The notes under the pieces were generated by a model. That model made no database searches. It was not told the origin of the DNA and was given only the letters and a program-made list of their open reading frames with translations. Below are positions 51,826-59,951 of a stretch of DNA of 64,000 bases, in pieces. Position 1 is the stretch's first letter. Every line of letters starts with the position of its first letter. Position numbers and translations under genes: made by a program. Source of the DNA: Lentzea sp. NBRC 102530 (GTDB lineage: Bacteria > Actinomycetota > Actinomycetes > Mycobacteriales > Pseudonocardiaceae); the NCBI RefSeq assembly GCF_030269365.1, contig NZ_BSTF01000001.1, positions 248,001 through 312,000 of the forward strand. The letters run 5' to 3'.

Positions 51826-52992
51826 CTAGAATCCGGTCAGCGTGATCTTTGCCGAACGCGGGTTCGGTTCGTGGACAAGTGACTCGAAGCCGCCGACGTC
51901 GTCGAAGGCGAACCCGTAGGCGCGTCCGTCGACCATGTTCGCGTGCACGATCTTCGAGAAGTGGTTCGTCGTCGCACGGGTGTAGAACTCGCTCGCGTTG
52001 TACGTCGGCGCCGTGTGGATGAAGCCGAGCGTCGACCGGTTGAGCGCGGCGCAGAGCGACCGCGAGATCGCGCCGAGTTCGTTGTTGGGCGCCGCGAGCC
52101 GTCCGTCGCAGTTGAGCACGTCCCGGGTGGACGGCTGCTGGAACTCCGCGACCTGCTGGCCCGCCGTGTTCGTGAACCGCATGACGCCACCGCTGACGCG
52201 GCCGGTGAACCTGCGGTTCGGCTCCGCCTGGAACGGCACCACGGTCAGCGGCGTGCTCTGGTAGGTCGACCAGACGCTGTTGACGTAGGACTGGAAGTAC
52301 GTGCTGGAGAAGACACCGCCGTCGAGGCCCTTGCTGGGGTTGAGGACCCGCAGGCGCGTGCCGTCGGCCCGGCTGTGGGCGAGCTTCGCCCAGTCACCGC
52401 CGAGCGAGCGGTGCGCGTCGAAGATCCGGTTGCGCCCGTTCGCGACGAGCTGGCCCGCCTTCTTGGTCACGTTGGATTGCGAGGTGGCCTCGACCGCGTG
52501 CGGGACCGCGAACATGTCCACCTGGGAGCTGTTCAGCCACAGACCGCCGCCGTCGTAGCTGAACTCGCTCCAGTCGAACAGGATGTCGCGGTTCGGATCG
52601 CCGCCCGCCCACGGAGCCGGCTGCACCAGCCCGTTGGGCACGAGGCTGAACTTCAGCTTGTCCCGGAAGGCCATGTAGATGCGGCCGCCCGCGAAGTTGA
52701 TCGGGATGTTCACCGTCTTGCTGGCGCCGTTGCCCGGACCGGGGATGGAGAAGTCCGGCGCGGGCACCGGCGGGATCGCCCCGCCGGTCCACGGCGTGAA
52801 CTGGCCGTTGCCGTTGAGGTAGCCGAGCCGGCCGTTCATGATGCCGGTGATGTAGAGGTGGACCGCGTCACCGCGCCCGGAGTTGTTCGTGACGGTGAGC
52901 GGCAGCTGGCTGGGTGGTGCCGCCTGGACCGGTGCAGACATCGTTGTCAGCCCTAGTAGGGCCGATGTCGCGAGCAGCAGGAGCTTGCGCAT
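51826..52992 (-). CDS. GH64 family beta-1,3-glucanase, secreted
   Basis: A 388-residue enzyme with a signal peptide (about residues 1-25, ending QAAPP). The GH64 fold shows LPLTVTNNSGRGDAVHLYITG, FDWSEFSYDGGGLWLNSSQVD and the C-terminal FAFDDVGGFE. GH64 enzymes release laminaripentaose from fungal beta-1,3-glucan. It has no separate carbohydrate-binding module. The perfect palindrome TGAGAGCGCTCTCA lies upstream at 53022-53035, so it is probably controlled by a LacI-type repressor responding to a sugar. Confidence 0.9.
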   Translation of the reverse strand: MRKLLLLATSALLGLTTMSAPVQAAPPSQLPLTVTNNSGRGDAVHLYITGIMNGRLGYLNGNGQFTPWTGGAIPPVPAPDFSIPGPGNGASKTVNIPINFAGGRIYMAFRDKLKFSLVPNGLVQPAPWAGGDPNRDILFDWSEFSYDGGGLWLNSSQVDMFAVPHAVEATSQSNVTKKAGQLVANGRNRIFDAHRSLGGDWAKLAHSRADGTRLRVLNPSKGLDGGVFSSTYFQSYVNSVWSTYQSTPLTVVPFQAEPNRRFTGRVSGGVMRFTNTAGQQVAEFQQPSTRDVLNCDGRLAAPNNELGAISRSLCAALNRSTLGFIHTAPTYNASEFYTRATTNHFSKIVHANMVDGRAYGFAFDDVGGFESLVHEPNPRSAKITLTGF

Positions 52993-53021
52993 CGACTTAT
53001 CTCCTCACTGAGACAGGGTCG

Positions 53022-53035
53022 TGAGAGCGCTCTCA
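53022..53035. promoter_or_regulatory. LacI-family operator-like palindrome
   Basis: TGAGAGCGCTCTCA, a perfect 14-bp palindrome centred on CGCG-like GC steps, resembling the TGGGAGCGCTCCCA boxes of actinobacterial sugar repressors such as CebR. It lies between the divergent glucanase and dehydrogenase genes. No LacI gene is in the window. Confidence 0.8.
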
Positions 53036-53057
53036 TAGTCAGCGTGAAGGTGTTGAT

Positions 53058-54047
53058 GTGTCAAGAATGGTCTTCATGCGCGCATTGACGGTGGATCTTG
53101 CCCGGGCCGGGTCGTTGTCCCTGGAGGAAGTGCCGGATCCGGTGCCCCTGCCGGGCGAGTTGCTGGTGGCAGGGGTCGCCGTCGGCATCTGCGGCACCGA
53201 CCGCGAGATCGTGCGCGGCGAGTTCGGCGTGGGCCGCCGCCTGGTGATCGGCCACGAGTCGCTCGGACGGGTGGTGAGCGGCCCGGGGTTCGAGCCCGGC
53301 ACCCTGGTGGCCGGCGTGGTGCGCAGACCAGACCCCGTGCCGTGCGTGGCGTGCGCGCGCGGTGAGTTCGACATGTGCCGGAACGGTCTCTACACCGAGC
53401 GCGGGATCACCGGCCTGGACGGCTACGCCTCCGGGCTGTGGACGGTGCCAGCCGAGTACGCGGTGGCGGTGAGCTCGTTCGCCGGTGTGCTGGTGGAGCC
53501 CGCTTCGGTGGTGGTCAAGGCGTGGGAGCGGCTGGACCGCCTGGCTGCCTTCCCCTTCGACTCGGTGCTGGTGACCGGGGCCGGGCCGATCGGGCTGCTG
53601 GCGGCGTTGATCGGGGTGCAGCGGGGCCTGGACGTGCACGTGTTCGACGTCGCCTCTTCGGGCCCGAAGCCTGATCTGGTGACGTCGCTGGGGGCCACCT
53701 ACCACCGGACCCTGCCCGATCTGCCGGTCGTGATCGAGGCGACCGGGGCACCTTCCGTGGTCGCAGCGGTGCTCGGACGGGAGTTGGTGTGCCTGACCGG
53801 GGTGCCGTCGCCGGAGGTGGTGCCGGTCGACGTCGGGCAGATCAACCGCGATCTGGTGCTGCGCAACGGGATCGTGTTCGGGACGGTCAACTCGAACCCG
53901 CGCCACTACCGGGAGGCCTCGGCCGTGCTGGACCGCGCCGATCCCGCGTGGCTGTCGTCGTTGATCACTCGGCGGGTGCCGCTGGAACGTTTTGGTGAGG
54001 CGTTCGAGAGCCGGCCGGGCGACGTGAAGGTGGTGCTGGAGCTGTGA
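53058..54047 (+). CDS. Zinc-dependent medium-chain dehydrogenase (glucose/alcohol dehydrogenase-like)
   Basis: A 329-residue MDR protein with catalytic-zinc ligands in GICGTDREI and IGHESLGRVV and the structural-zinc cysteines in CVACARGEFDMC. The cofactor loop is VLVTGAGPIGLLAAL. The short C-terminus and LVEPASVVVKAWE resemble archaeal-type glucose 1-dehydrogenase. GTG 53058 has GAAGGTG upstream; the domain proper begins at MRALTVD (53076). Sharing an intergenic palindrome with the glucanase suggests oxidation of glucose released from glucan; that is inference. Its end overlaps the MFS gene by 83 bp. Confidence 0.82.
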   Translation: MSRMVFMRALTVDLARAGSLSLEEVPDPVPLPGELLVAGVAVGICGTDREIVRGEFGVGRRLVIGHESLGRVVSGPGFEPGTLVAGVVRRPDPVPCVACARGEFDMCRNGLYTERGITGLDGYASGLWTVPAEYAVAVSSFAGVLVEPASVVVKAWERLDRLAAFPFDSVLVTGAGPIGLLAALIGVQRGLDVHVFDVASSGPKPDLVTSLGATYHRTLPDLPVVIEATGAPSVVAAVLGRELVCLTGVPSPEVVPVDVGQINRDLVLRNGIVFGTVNSNPRHYREASAVLDRADPAWLSSLITRRVPLERFGEAFESRPGDVKVVLEL

Positions 54048-55200
54048 CGGCCGCCGCGGCGATGATGGCGGCGGCCAGCAGGAGTGCCTGGTCGTAGCCG
54101 TCGTGGAGCAGCGGGGTGGCCAGGAGCGGGCCGAGGATCTGGCCTGCCGAGTAGCCCGCGGTGAGGATGGCCGGGGCGTTCGGGACGCCCAGGTCGGCGC
54201 CTTGCCTGAGGGCGGTGGCGGCGATGCCGATGAAGGTGCCGCCGAACAGGAGGGTGGCGATCAGGGCCGAGCCGCTGATCAGGGCGGGGAGGGCGATACC
54301 GGCGGCTTGGACGGCCAGGGCGGTGGCGAGGGTGCGGCGGCCCGGTCTGATGATCGTGGGGGAGAGGACGGCGGCCAGGCCGACGAGGATCCACGCGCCG
54401 CTGCCGAGGGGGCCGCTGATGGCGGCCACGAGGAAGGTCGCGGCGATGATGTAGCCGGCGCCCTCGAGGGTGTAGGCGGCGAAGAGGAACCCGAACGCCC
54501 GGCGCGCGCCTGGCGGGTGGATCGATCCCGACTCACCGGCCCCCAGGGGGCTTCGAGGCCCCACTCCTATCGTCGCAGGCAGGTCTGACAGTTTCGGCGC
54601 AGGCGGGTCTGGTGGTTCGGTCGGGGGCAGGGTTGGCGGTGTCGATGTAGGCGGGTCTGGTGGTTCGGTCGGGGGCAGGGCTGGCTGTGTCGGCGTAGGC
54701 AGGCCTGGCGGTGTCGGGGCGTCCGGCCGCAGCCCCCACGCCACGACCCCCAGCACCGCCGCCACTCCCGCCGCCACCCACCAGGCCGCCTGCCACTGCC
54801 CGAACCCCAGCACCACCACCCCGGACAGCGCGATCCCCACGCCCACGCCCGCCATGCCCCACCCGGGCCGTGCGTTCACCGCCGCCACGAACACCACCGC
54901 GCTCGCCACCCCGGCGACCAGCCTCAGGGCGAACCACGCCGCCATCGAGTGCGTGAGCGGCATCCCGGCGAGCGTGGCCACGAGCAGCACGAGTGCCACA
55001 CGGTTCGCGGTGCGTGAAGGGGCGCGCACGACCGTGGCGACTGCACCGACGAAGTAGCCGATGTAGTTGGCGGTGGCGAGAGAAGCGGCCGAAGCAGCGG
55101 ATATGCCCGCCTGGGCGGTCATCAGCGGGAGGATCGGGGTGTAGACGAAGCGGCCGATGCCCATGCCCGCCGCCAGTGCCGCTGCGGCGCGGACGCTCAT
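53965..55200 (-). CDS. YbfB/YjiJ-type MFS transporter with repeat-built proline loop
   Basis: A 411-residue MFS protein with twelve helices. GMGIGRFVYTPILPLM is the YbfB/YjiJ family start. The central cytoplasmic loop between helices 6 and 7 (residues about 161-208) is expanded by a Pro-rich repeat (LPPTEPPDPP) encoded by six 24-bp units. The long tail overlaps the dehydrogenase gene by 83 bp. It follows the small muconolactone isomerase-like gene by 25 bp, so they are an operon controlled by the divergent LysR. It probably exports a small aromatic or sugar compound. Confidence 0.82.
   Translation of the reverse strand: MSVRAAAALAAGMGIGRFVYTPILPLMTAQAGISAASAASLATANYIGYFVGAVATVVRAPSRTANRVALVLLVATLAGMPLTHSMAAWFALRLVAGVASAVVFVAAVNARPGWGMAGVGVGIALSGVVVLGFGQWQAAWWVAAGVAAVLGVVAWGLRPDAPTPPGLPTPTQPALPPTEPPDPPTSTPPTLPPTEPPDPPAPKLSDLPATIGVGPRSPLGAGESGSIHPPGARRAFGFLFAAYTLEGAGYIIAATFLVAAISGPLGSGAWILVGLAAVLSPTIIRPGRRTLATALAVQAAGIALPALISGSALIATLLFGGTFIGIAATALRQGADLGVPNAPAILTAGYSAGQILGPLLATPLLHDGYDQALLLAAAIIAAAAVTAPAPPSRRPAGSRTPHQNVPAAPAE
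54577..54720. repeat. Six 24-bp tandem repeats within the MFS gene
   Basis: Units start at 54577, 54601, 54625, 54649, 54673 and 54697. The 48-bp double unit at 54601-54648 and 54649-54696 is nearly identical (a few mismatches), showing recent duplication. They encode eight-residue Pro/Thr units in the cytoplasmic loop, so they keep the frame. Confidence 0.88.
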
Positions 55201-55225
55201 CGGACCTGCCTGGTGGCCACGGCGC

Positions 55226-55486
55226 TCATCGGTTCGGGTCGTTCGGGTCCAGTGCCGTGACGGCGATCGCGGTCGTGGACGGGAGCGAGCCCAGTACGGC
55301 CGCGCGCAGGTCGTTCTCGTCGGCCGCCTGCCAGATGCCGACGCCGCGCTTCTCGCCGGCCGGGCGCCACAGGCGGAGGAGACCGCCGGAGGCCGCGAGC
55401 TCGGCTTCCGCCGCCCGCAGGCTGTCCACTTCGGACTCGGTGAGGCCGGGCAACGCGGTCGTGACCTCGACCGGGAACTCTCTCAT
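55226..55486 (-). CDS. Muconolactone isomerase-like small protein
   Basis: An 86-residue protein matching the muconolactone delta-isomerase fold: REFPVEVTTALPGLTESEVD at the start, a central LWRPAGEKRGVGIWQAAD, and the end AIAVTALDPN. Many stand-alone members are not catabolic and their role is unknown. It precedes the MFS transporter and is divergent from LysR, like a small aromatic-response unit. No other beta-ketoadipate genes are nearby. Confidence 0.8.
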   Translation of the reverse strand: MREFPVEVTTALPGLTESEVDSLRAAEAELAASGGLLRLWRPAGEKRGVGIWQAADENDLRAAVLGSLPSTTAIAVTALDPNDPNR

Positions 55487-55542
55487 GAACCCATCGTGCG
55501 ACCGGCTCGGACGAACGGCCACGACCGGCTCGCTCCTGAGTG

Positions 55543-55557
55543 GGAGGCTCAGCCTCC
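55543..55557. promoter_or_regulatory. LysR operator candidate, copy 1
   Basis: GGAGGCTCAGCCTCC, a 15-bp palindrome, lies between the divergent isomerase/MFS and LysR genes, 4 bp before the LysR ATG. A closely related GAGGCTGAGCCTC lies at 56481-56493. Proposed binding site of the LysR protein. Confidence 0.7.
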
Positions 55558-55561
55558 TAGG

Positions 55562-56488
55562 ATGCGGAGCGTGGAACTGCGCCAGCTCAAATACTTCCTC
55601 GCGGTCGCCGACGAGCTGCACTTCGGACGGGCGGCGGCGCGGCTGCTGATCGCGGGGCCCTCGTTGTCGCAGCAGATCAAGGCCCTCGAACGGGACCTCG
55701 GGGTGGCGCTGTTCCAGCGTGATCGCCGGACGGTGGCGCTGACGGCGGCCGGGGCGGCTCTGGTGCCGGAGGTGCGGGCACTCCTCGAGCGGGCCGAGGA
55801 GTTGCAACGGCACGCGCGGCAGTTGTCCGGGTCGCGGCCGGTGCGGATCGGGTACGTCAACTGGTTGCCGCCGGACCTCACGGCGCGCACGGCCGGGGTC
55901 GCGCAGCTCTACGTCGACGCCTGGGTCGTGCCGTCGCACCAGCAGGCGGCGCGGGTGGCGGACGGGAGCCTGGACCTCGCGGTGTGCTGGATCCGGAAGG
56001 CCGACGCGGAACAGCTCGGGCTCGAGGCCCAGCTGCTCGGGGCGGATCGCCTCTACGCGGTGGCGGTCGGGTCGGACACCAGTCCGGTGCGGGCCGAGGA
56101 CATCGCGGTGCTGGTGGACGACGACGTCACGTCGTGGCAGTCGTGGAACGACTACGCCGAGGAGTTCGCCCGCGACACCGGCTGCAAGGTGCGGCGCATC
56201 CACAACGGCGCGATCACCGGGCCCGCGTTCTTCGACCACGTCCGGGTGTGCACGACGCCGGTGCTCAACTCGCCGAAGGGGCAGACCACGCCGTTGCCGC
56301 CCGATCTGGTGGCACGGCCGGTGGTCGAGCCCGAGGTGCTGTGGACGTGGTCGTTGGTGCGCCGGGCGGACGAGGAGCGCGCGGACGTCGTCGCGGCCGC
56401 CGAGGCGATCGTGCGGGACGTCGGCGACCTCGGGCTGGACCGCGCGTGGCTGCCGTCGGACGACCCCCACCGAGGTCTGCGAGGCTGA
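55562..56488 (+). CDS. LysR family transcriptional regulator
   Basis: A 308-residue LysR regulator. The HTH is ELRQLKYFLAVADELHFGRA with PSLSQQIKALERDLGVALFQ, followed by a periplasmic-binding-like effector domain (PVRIGYVNWLPPDL). ATG 55562 is chosen; GTG 55571 is possible. It is divergent from the isomerase-MFS genes and upstream of an SDR and a SnoaL gene. A shared palindrome flanks both promoters, so it probably controls both units. The inducer is unknown. Confidence 0.9.
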   Translation: MRSVELRQLKYFLAVADELHFGRAAARLLIAGPSLSQQIKALERDLGVALFQRDRRTVALTAAGAALVPEVRALLERAEELQRHARQLSGSRPVRIGYVNWLPPDLTARTAGVAQLYVDAWVVPSHQQAARVADGSLDLAVCWIRKADAEQLGLEAQLLGADRLYAVAVGSDTSPVRAEDIAVLVDDDVTSWQSWNDYAEEFARDTGCKVRRIHNGAITGPAFFDHVRVCTTPVLNSPKGQTTPLPPDLVARPVVEPEVLWTWSLVRRADEERADVVAAAEAIVRDVGDLGLDRAWLPSDDPHRGLRG

Positions 56489-56493
56489 GCCTC
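56481..56493. promoter_or_regulatory. LysR operator candidate, copy 2
   Basis: GAGGCTGAGCCTC overlaps the LysR stop codon and lies about 100 bp upstream of the SDR gene. It matches the core of the 55543-55557 palindrome except for its central base. It is followed by CTCCCACGCGGGAG, a hairpin that may end the LysR transcript. Confidence 0.65.
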
Positions 56494-56590
56494 CCACGCG
56501 GGAGGAAACGGGTCGCAATTACGCGAAATGAACGCGGACCGCGGCTCGTTGTGGCTGTTCGGAAAGCCACTCCTCCGAAAGCAGGATGAA

Positions 56591-57286
56591 ATGAGCAGCA
56601 AGGTCGCGATCGTCACGGGTGCGTCGCAGGGAATCGGTGCGGCACTCGTTCCGGCTTATCGCAAGCTCGGTTATTCGGTGGTCGCGGTGTCGCGGTCCGT
56701 CGAATCGACCGACCCCGAGGTCCTCGCCGTTCGCGCGGACCTCTCGCAGCCCGGTGAGGGCGCTCGGGTCGTGACCGAGACGCTGCGCGGGTTCGGCCGG
56801 GTCGACACGCTCGTGAACAACGCCGGCATCTTCGTCGCCAAGCCGTTCACCGAGTACACCGACGAGGACTACGCCGCCGTCACCGGCACCAACCTGACCG
56901 GGTTCTTCGACATCACCCGCGCCGCCGTCGCCGCCATGACCGGCCCCGGCCACGTCGTCAGCGTGACCACGACCCTGGTCGAACACGCGCTGTCCGCCGT
57001 GCCGTCCGCGCTCGCGTCGCTGACCAAGGGCGGTCTGAACGCCGTCACGAAGTCGCTCGCCATCGAGTACGCGGCCCGCGACATCCGCTTCAACGCGGTC
57101 GCGCTCGGCATCATCAAGACGCCCATGCACGCCCCCGAGACCCACGAGGCACTCGCCGGGCTGCACCCCGTCGGCCGGATCGGCGAGATCTCCGACGTCG
57201 TCGACGCCATCACGTTCCTCGAGCAGGCGGGCTTCGTCACCGGCGAGATCCTGCACGTCGACGGCGGCCAGAGCGCGGGGCACTGA
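56591..57286 (+). CDS. SDR-family protein lacking the catalytic tyrosine
   Basis: A 231-residue SDR with an intact nucleotide site (TGASQGIG, VNNAGIFVA) and C-terminal DGGQ. The active-site segment reads VPSALASLTKGGLN: the Lys is present but the Tyr four residues before it is Ala. It may be a non-catalytic binding protein or use another acid. I chose ATG 56591, preceded by AGGATGA; an upstream in-frame ATG at 56528 has no good site. It is coupled to the SnoaL-like gene (TGATG) and under the LysR palindrome. Confidence 0.87.
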   Translation: MSSKVAIVTGASQGIGAALVPAYRKLGYSVVAVSRSVESTDPEVLAVRADLSQPGEGARVVTETLRGFGRVDTLVNNAGIFVAKPFTEYTDEDYAAVTGTNLTGFFDITRAAVAAMTGPGHVVSVTTTLVEHALSAVPSALASLTKGGLNAVTKSLAIEYAARDIRFNAVALGIIKTPMHAPETHEALAGLHPVGRIGEISDVVDAITFLEQAGFVTGEILHVDGGQSAGH

Positions 57287-57621
57287 TGAACATCATCGAG
57301 GTCGTGGACCGCTGGAAGAACGGGATCGCCGCGCACGACCCTCGGGCCGTGGCCGCGAACTTCGCCGAAGACGCCATCTTCCAGGGACTCAAGCCGTACG
57401 GGGTCGGCCGCGAAGCGGTGGCGGCGTACTACGATTCCCAGCCCGTCGGAATGACGGTCGACTACGAGGTGCTGGAAACGAGAGAAATAGCCGAGGACGT
57501 GACCCTCGGCTATTTCAAGGCCGATTTCTCGTTCGTCGACCGGCCCACCCGCACCCTCTACCTGAGCGTGCTGGTCAAGGGAGACCTGATCGCGCACTAC
57601 CAGGTCTCCCAGGTCGGTTAA
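57286..57621 (+). CDS. SnoaL-like (NTF2-fold) protein
   Basis: A 111-residue NTF2-fold protein: WKNGIAAHDPRAVAANFAED is the SnoaL/DUF4440 start, and the curved sheet continues with TRTLYLSVLVKGD. Small enzymes or binding proteins of this fold act on cyclic or reactive small molecules. It is coupled to the SDR-like protein upstream. The convergent GH65 gene overlaps its stop by 4 bp. Confidence 0.82.
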   Translation: MNIIEVVDRWKNGIAAHDPRAVAANFAEDAIFQGLKPYGVGREAVAAYYDSQPVGMTVDYEVLETREIAEDVTLGYFKADFSFVDRPTRTLYLSVLVKGDLIAHYQVSQVG

Positions 57622-59951
57622 CGCCGGCGCGGCTCCCGCCCGAACGGCCCAGGAGGCCGTTCGAGGTCGGGGGCCTTCGGGATCGGCACGGTCACCGGCG
57701 CGTCCGCGGTGATCGTGATCGGCTCGCCGTGGTGCCGGGTGGTCAGCTCCGTGCCGTGCACGATCCGGTAAATGGCTTCGGTCGCGCTCACGTCGACGCC
57801 GATCCGGGTGCCCTGGAACGACATCCGGAACGAGAAGCGGGTCAGCGCGTCCGGCAGCCGCGGCGCGAACGTCAGCTCGCCGCCGTGGTCGCGCATCCCG
57901 CCGAACCCCGCCACCAGCGCCGTCCACGCCCCCGCCAGCGACGCCATGTGCAGGCCGTTGTTGACGTTGTCGTGCAGGTCGTGCAGGTCGGTGAACGCGG
58001 CCTCCACCAGGTAGTCGTACGCCAGCCCGAGATGCCCGACCTCGGCCGCCAGCACCGCCTGCGTGCCCGCGGACAACGACGAGTCACGCACCGTGCGTGC
58101 TTCGTAGTAGGCGAAGTTGCGTGCTTTCTCGTCGTCGGAGAACGCATCGCCACGGACGTGCATCGCCAGCACCAGGTCTGCCTGCTTCACGACCTGTTTG
58201 CGGTACAGGTCGAAGTACGGGAAGTGCAGCAGCAGTGGGTACTTCTCCTCCGGAGTGTTCTCGAAGTCCCACTCCGCGTGCTTGGTGAAGTTGTCCGCCT
58301 GCGGGTGCACCTGCAACATCTCGTCATAGGGCACGGACATCGCGTCCGCGGCACTGCGCCACGTCGCGATCTCCTCTTCTGTTGCGTCGCACGGGTTTCG
58401 TTCGGCGGCGTCGGCGGCGGCCCACAGGTTCTGCTGCGCGATGAGGTTGGTGTAGACGTTGTTGTCGACGATCGCCGAATACTCGTCGGGACCCGTCACG
58501 CCGTCGATGCGGAAACCGTTGTGCGGGTCGTGGTGCCCCAACGACGCCCACAACCGTGCGGTCTCCACGAGGATCTCGGTCGCTTTCTCGCGGTCGAAGT
58601 CCTTGTCGTTGGTGGCGTTCAGGTACTGCTGAGTCGCGTAGGCGATGTCACCGGAGACGTGGAACGCCGCCGTGCCCGCCGGCCAGTACGCGCTGCACTC
58701 GGCACCGTTGATCGAACGCCACGGGAACGCCGCGCCCTTGAGGCCCAGCACCTCCGCGCGTTCCCGCGCCTTGTCCAAAGTGGAGTGCCGCCAGCTCAGC
58801 GCGTCCCTGGCGGCGTCCGGCACGGTGTAGGTGAGCACCGGCAGGACGAACATCTCGGTGTCCCAGAACGCGTGCCCGTCGTAACCGGGCCCGGTGAGGC
58901 CCTTGCCGGGAATCGCCCTGGTCTCGCCGCGCGCACCGGCCTGCAGGATGTGGAAGAGCGCGAACCGGATCGCCTGCTGGAGCTCGTCGTCGCCCTCGAT
59001 CTCGATGTCGGCGACCTCCCAGAAGTCGTCCAGGAACGCCTTCTGCTCGGCCAGCAGCCCGTCCCAGCCCGTCTGGCACGCCCCGGCGAGCGCCGCCTCG
59101 ACCTGGGCCCGCAGCGCCGGCGTCGACCGCTGGCCGGACCAGCCGTAGGCCAGGTACTTCGTGAGCCGCAGGCGCCCGCCCGCGGGCACGTCGACGGCCG
59201 CGGTGAACCGGGCCAGGTCGTCCTCGGCGCGGATCTCCGTGCGCGGCTCGTCGTGCAGCTCGTTCTCCGAACGGGAGACCGCGACCTCGTGGTCCATCGC
59301 GGCGGCCATCCGCAGCCCGGACACCTTGGTGTGGTGGCACAGCACGGCCCGCGACTTCTCGGCCATCGTGAAGTCGTTGACCAGCGGCGAGTCCAGTGCG
59401 GCCGCGACCCGCGGGTCGTTGCTGCGGCTCTTGGTCGGCTCGTTGGCCAGCAGGTCCGACTGCACGACGAGCTGCAGGTCGTCCTCCGGCTCGACCTCGT
59501 ACCGGATCGCCGCGACAGCGCGCTGTGTGAACGACACGAGCCGTTCGCTGCGCACGGTCACACGACGTCCCGTCGGGGACTCCCACACCGTGCGGCGGCG
59601 GAGCGTGCCCGTGCGGAAGTCGAGCGTGCGTTCGTGCTCGACGGCCGTGCCGTAGCGCATGTCCAGCGGTTCGTCCTCGACCAGCAACCGGATGATCTTG
59701 CCGTCGGTGACGTTGACGACGGTCTGCCCCGCCTCGGGGTAGCCGTAGCCGCCCTCGCCGTACGGCAGCTGGTGCTCCTCGTAGAAGCCGTTGAGGTACG
59801 TGCCGGGCAGACCGCGCGGCTCGCCCTCGTCGAGCGTGCCCCGGAAGCCGATGTGGCCGTTGGCCAGCGCGAACGTCGACTCGGTCTGGTGCAGGTGGTC
59901 CACGGACAGGCCCTGCCAGCGCAGCTGCCACGGTTCGACGGCGTAGCTCAT
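57618..59951 (-). CDS. GH65 glycoside phosphorylase (maltose/trehalose/kojibiose type)
   Basis: A 777-residue GH65 enzyme: N-terminal beta-sandwich (GHIGFRGTLDEGEPRGLPG), (alpha/alpha)6 barrel with the acid catalyst E490 in GVTGPDEYSAIVDNN, phosphate-contact region KQADLVLAM and C-terminal sheet. It cleaves an alpha-glucoside with inorganic phosphate, giving beta-glucose 1-phosphate. The ATG overlaps the stop of the beta-phosphoglucomutase gene, which converts that product to glucose 6-phosphate; this fixes the pathway. The disaccharide substrate is not determinable from sequence alone. Confidence 0.9.
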   Translation of the reverse strand: MSYAVEPWQLRWQGLSVDHLHQTESTFALANGHIGFRGTLDEGEPRGLPGTYLNGFYEEHQLPYGEGGYGYPEAGQTVVNVTDGKIIRLLVEDEPLDMRYGTAVEHERTLDFRTGTLRRRTVWESPTGRRVTVRSERLVSFTQRAVAAIRYEVEPEDDLQLVVQSDLLANEPTKSRSNDPRVAAALDSPLVNDFTMAEKSRAVLCHHTKVSGLRMAAAMDHEVAVSRSENELHDEPRTEIRAEDDLARFTAAVDVPAGGRLRLTKYLAYGWSGQRSTPALRAQVEAALAGACQTGWDGLLAEQKAFLDDFWEVADIEIEGDDELQQAIRFALFHILQAGARGETRAIPGKGLTGPGYDGHAFWDTEMFVLPVLTYTVPDAARDALSWRHSTLDKARERAEVLGLKGAAFPWRSINGAECSAYWPAGTAAFHVSGDIAYATQQYLNATNDKDFDREKATEILVETARLWASLGHHDPHNGFRIDGVTGPDEYSAIVDNNVYTNLIAQQNLWAAADAAERNPCDATEEEIATWRSAADAMSVPYDEMLQVHPQADNFTKHAEWDFENTPEEKYPLLLHFPYFDLYRKQVVKQADLVLAMHVRGDAFSDDEKARNFAYYEARTVRDSSLSAGTQAVLAAEVGHLGLAYDYLVEAAFTDLHDLHDNVNNGLHMASLAGAWTALVAGFGGMRDHGGELTFAPRLPDALTRFSFRMSFQGTRIGVDVSATEAIYRIVHGTELTTRHHGEPITITADAPVTVPIPKAPDLERPPGPFGREPRRR

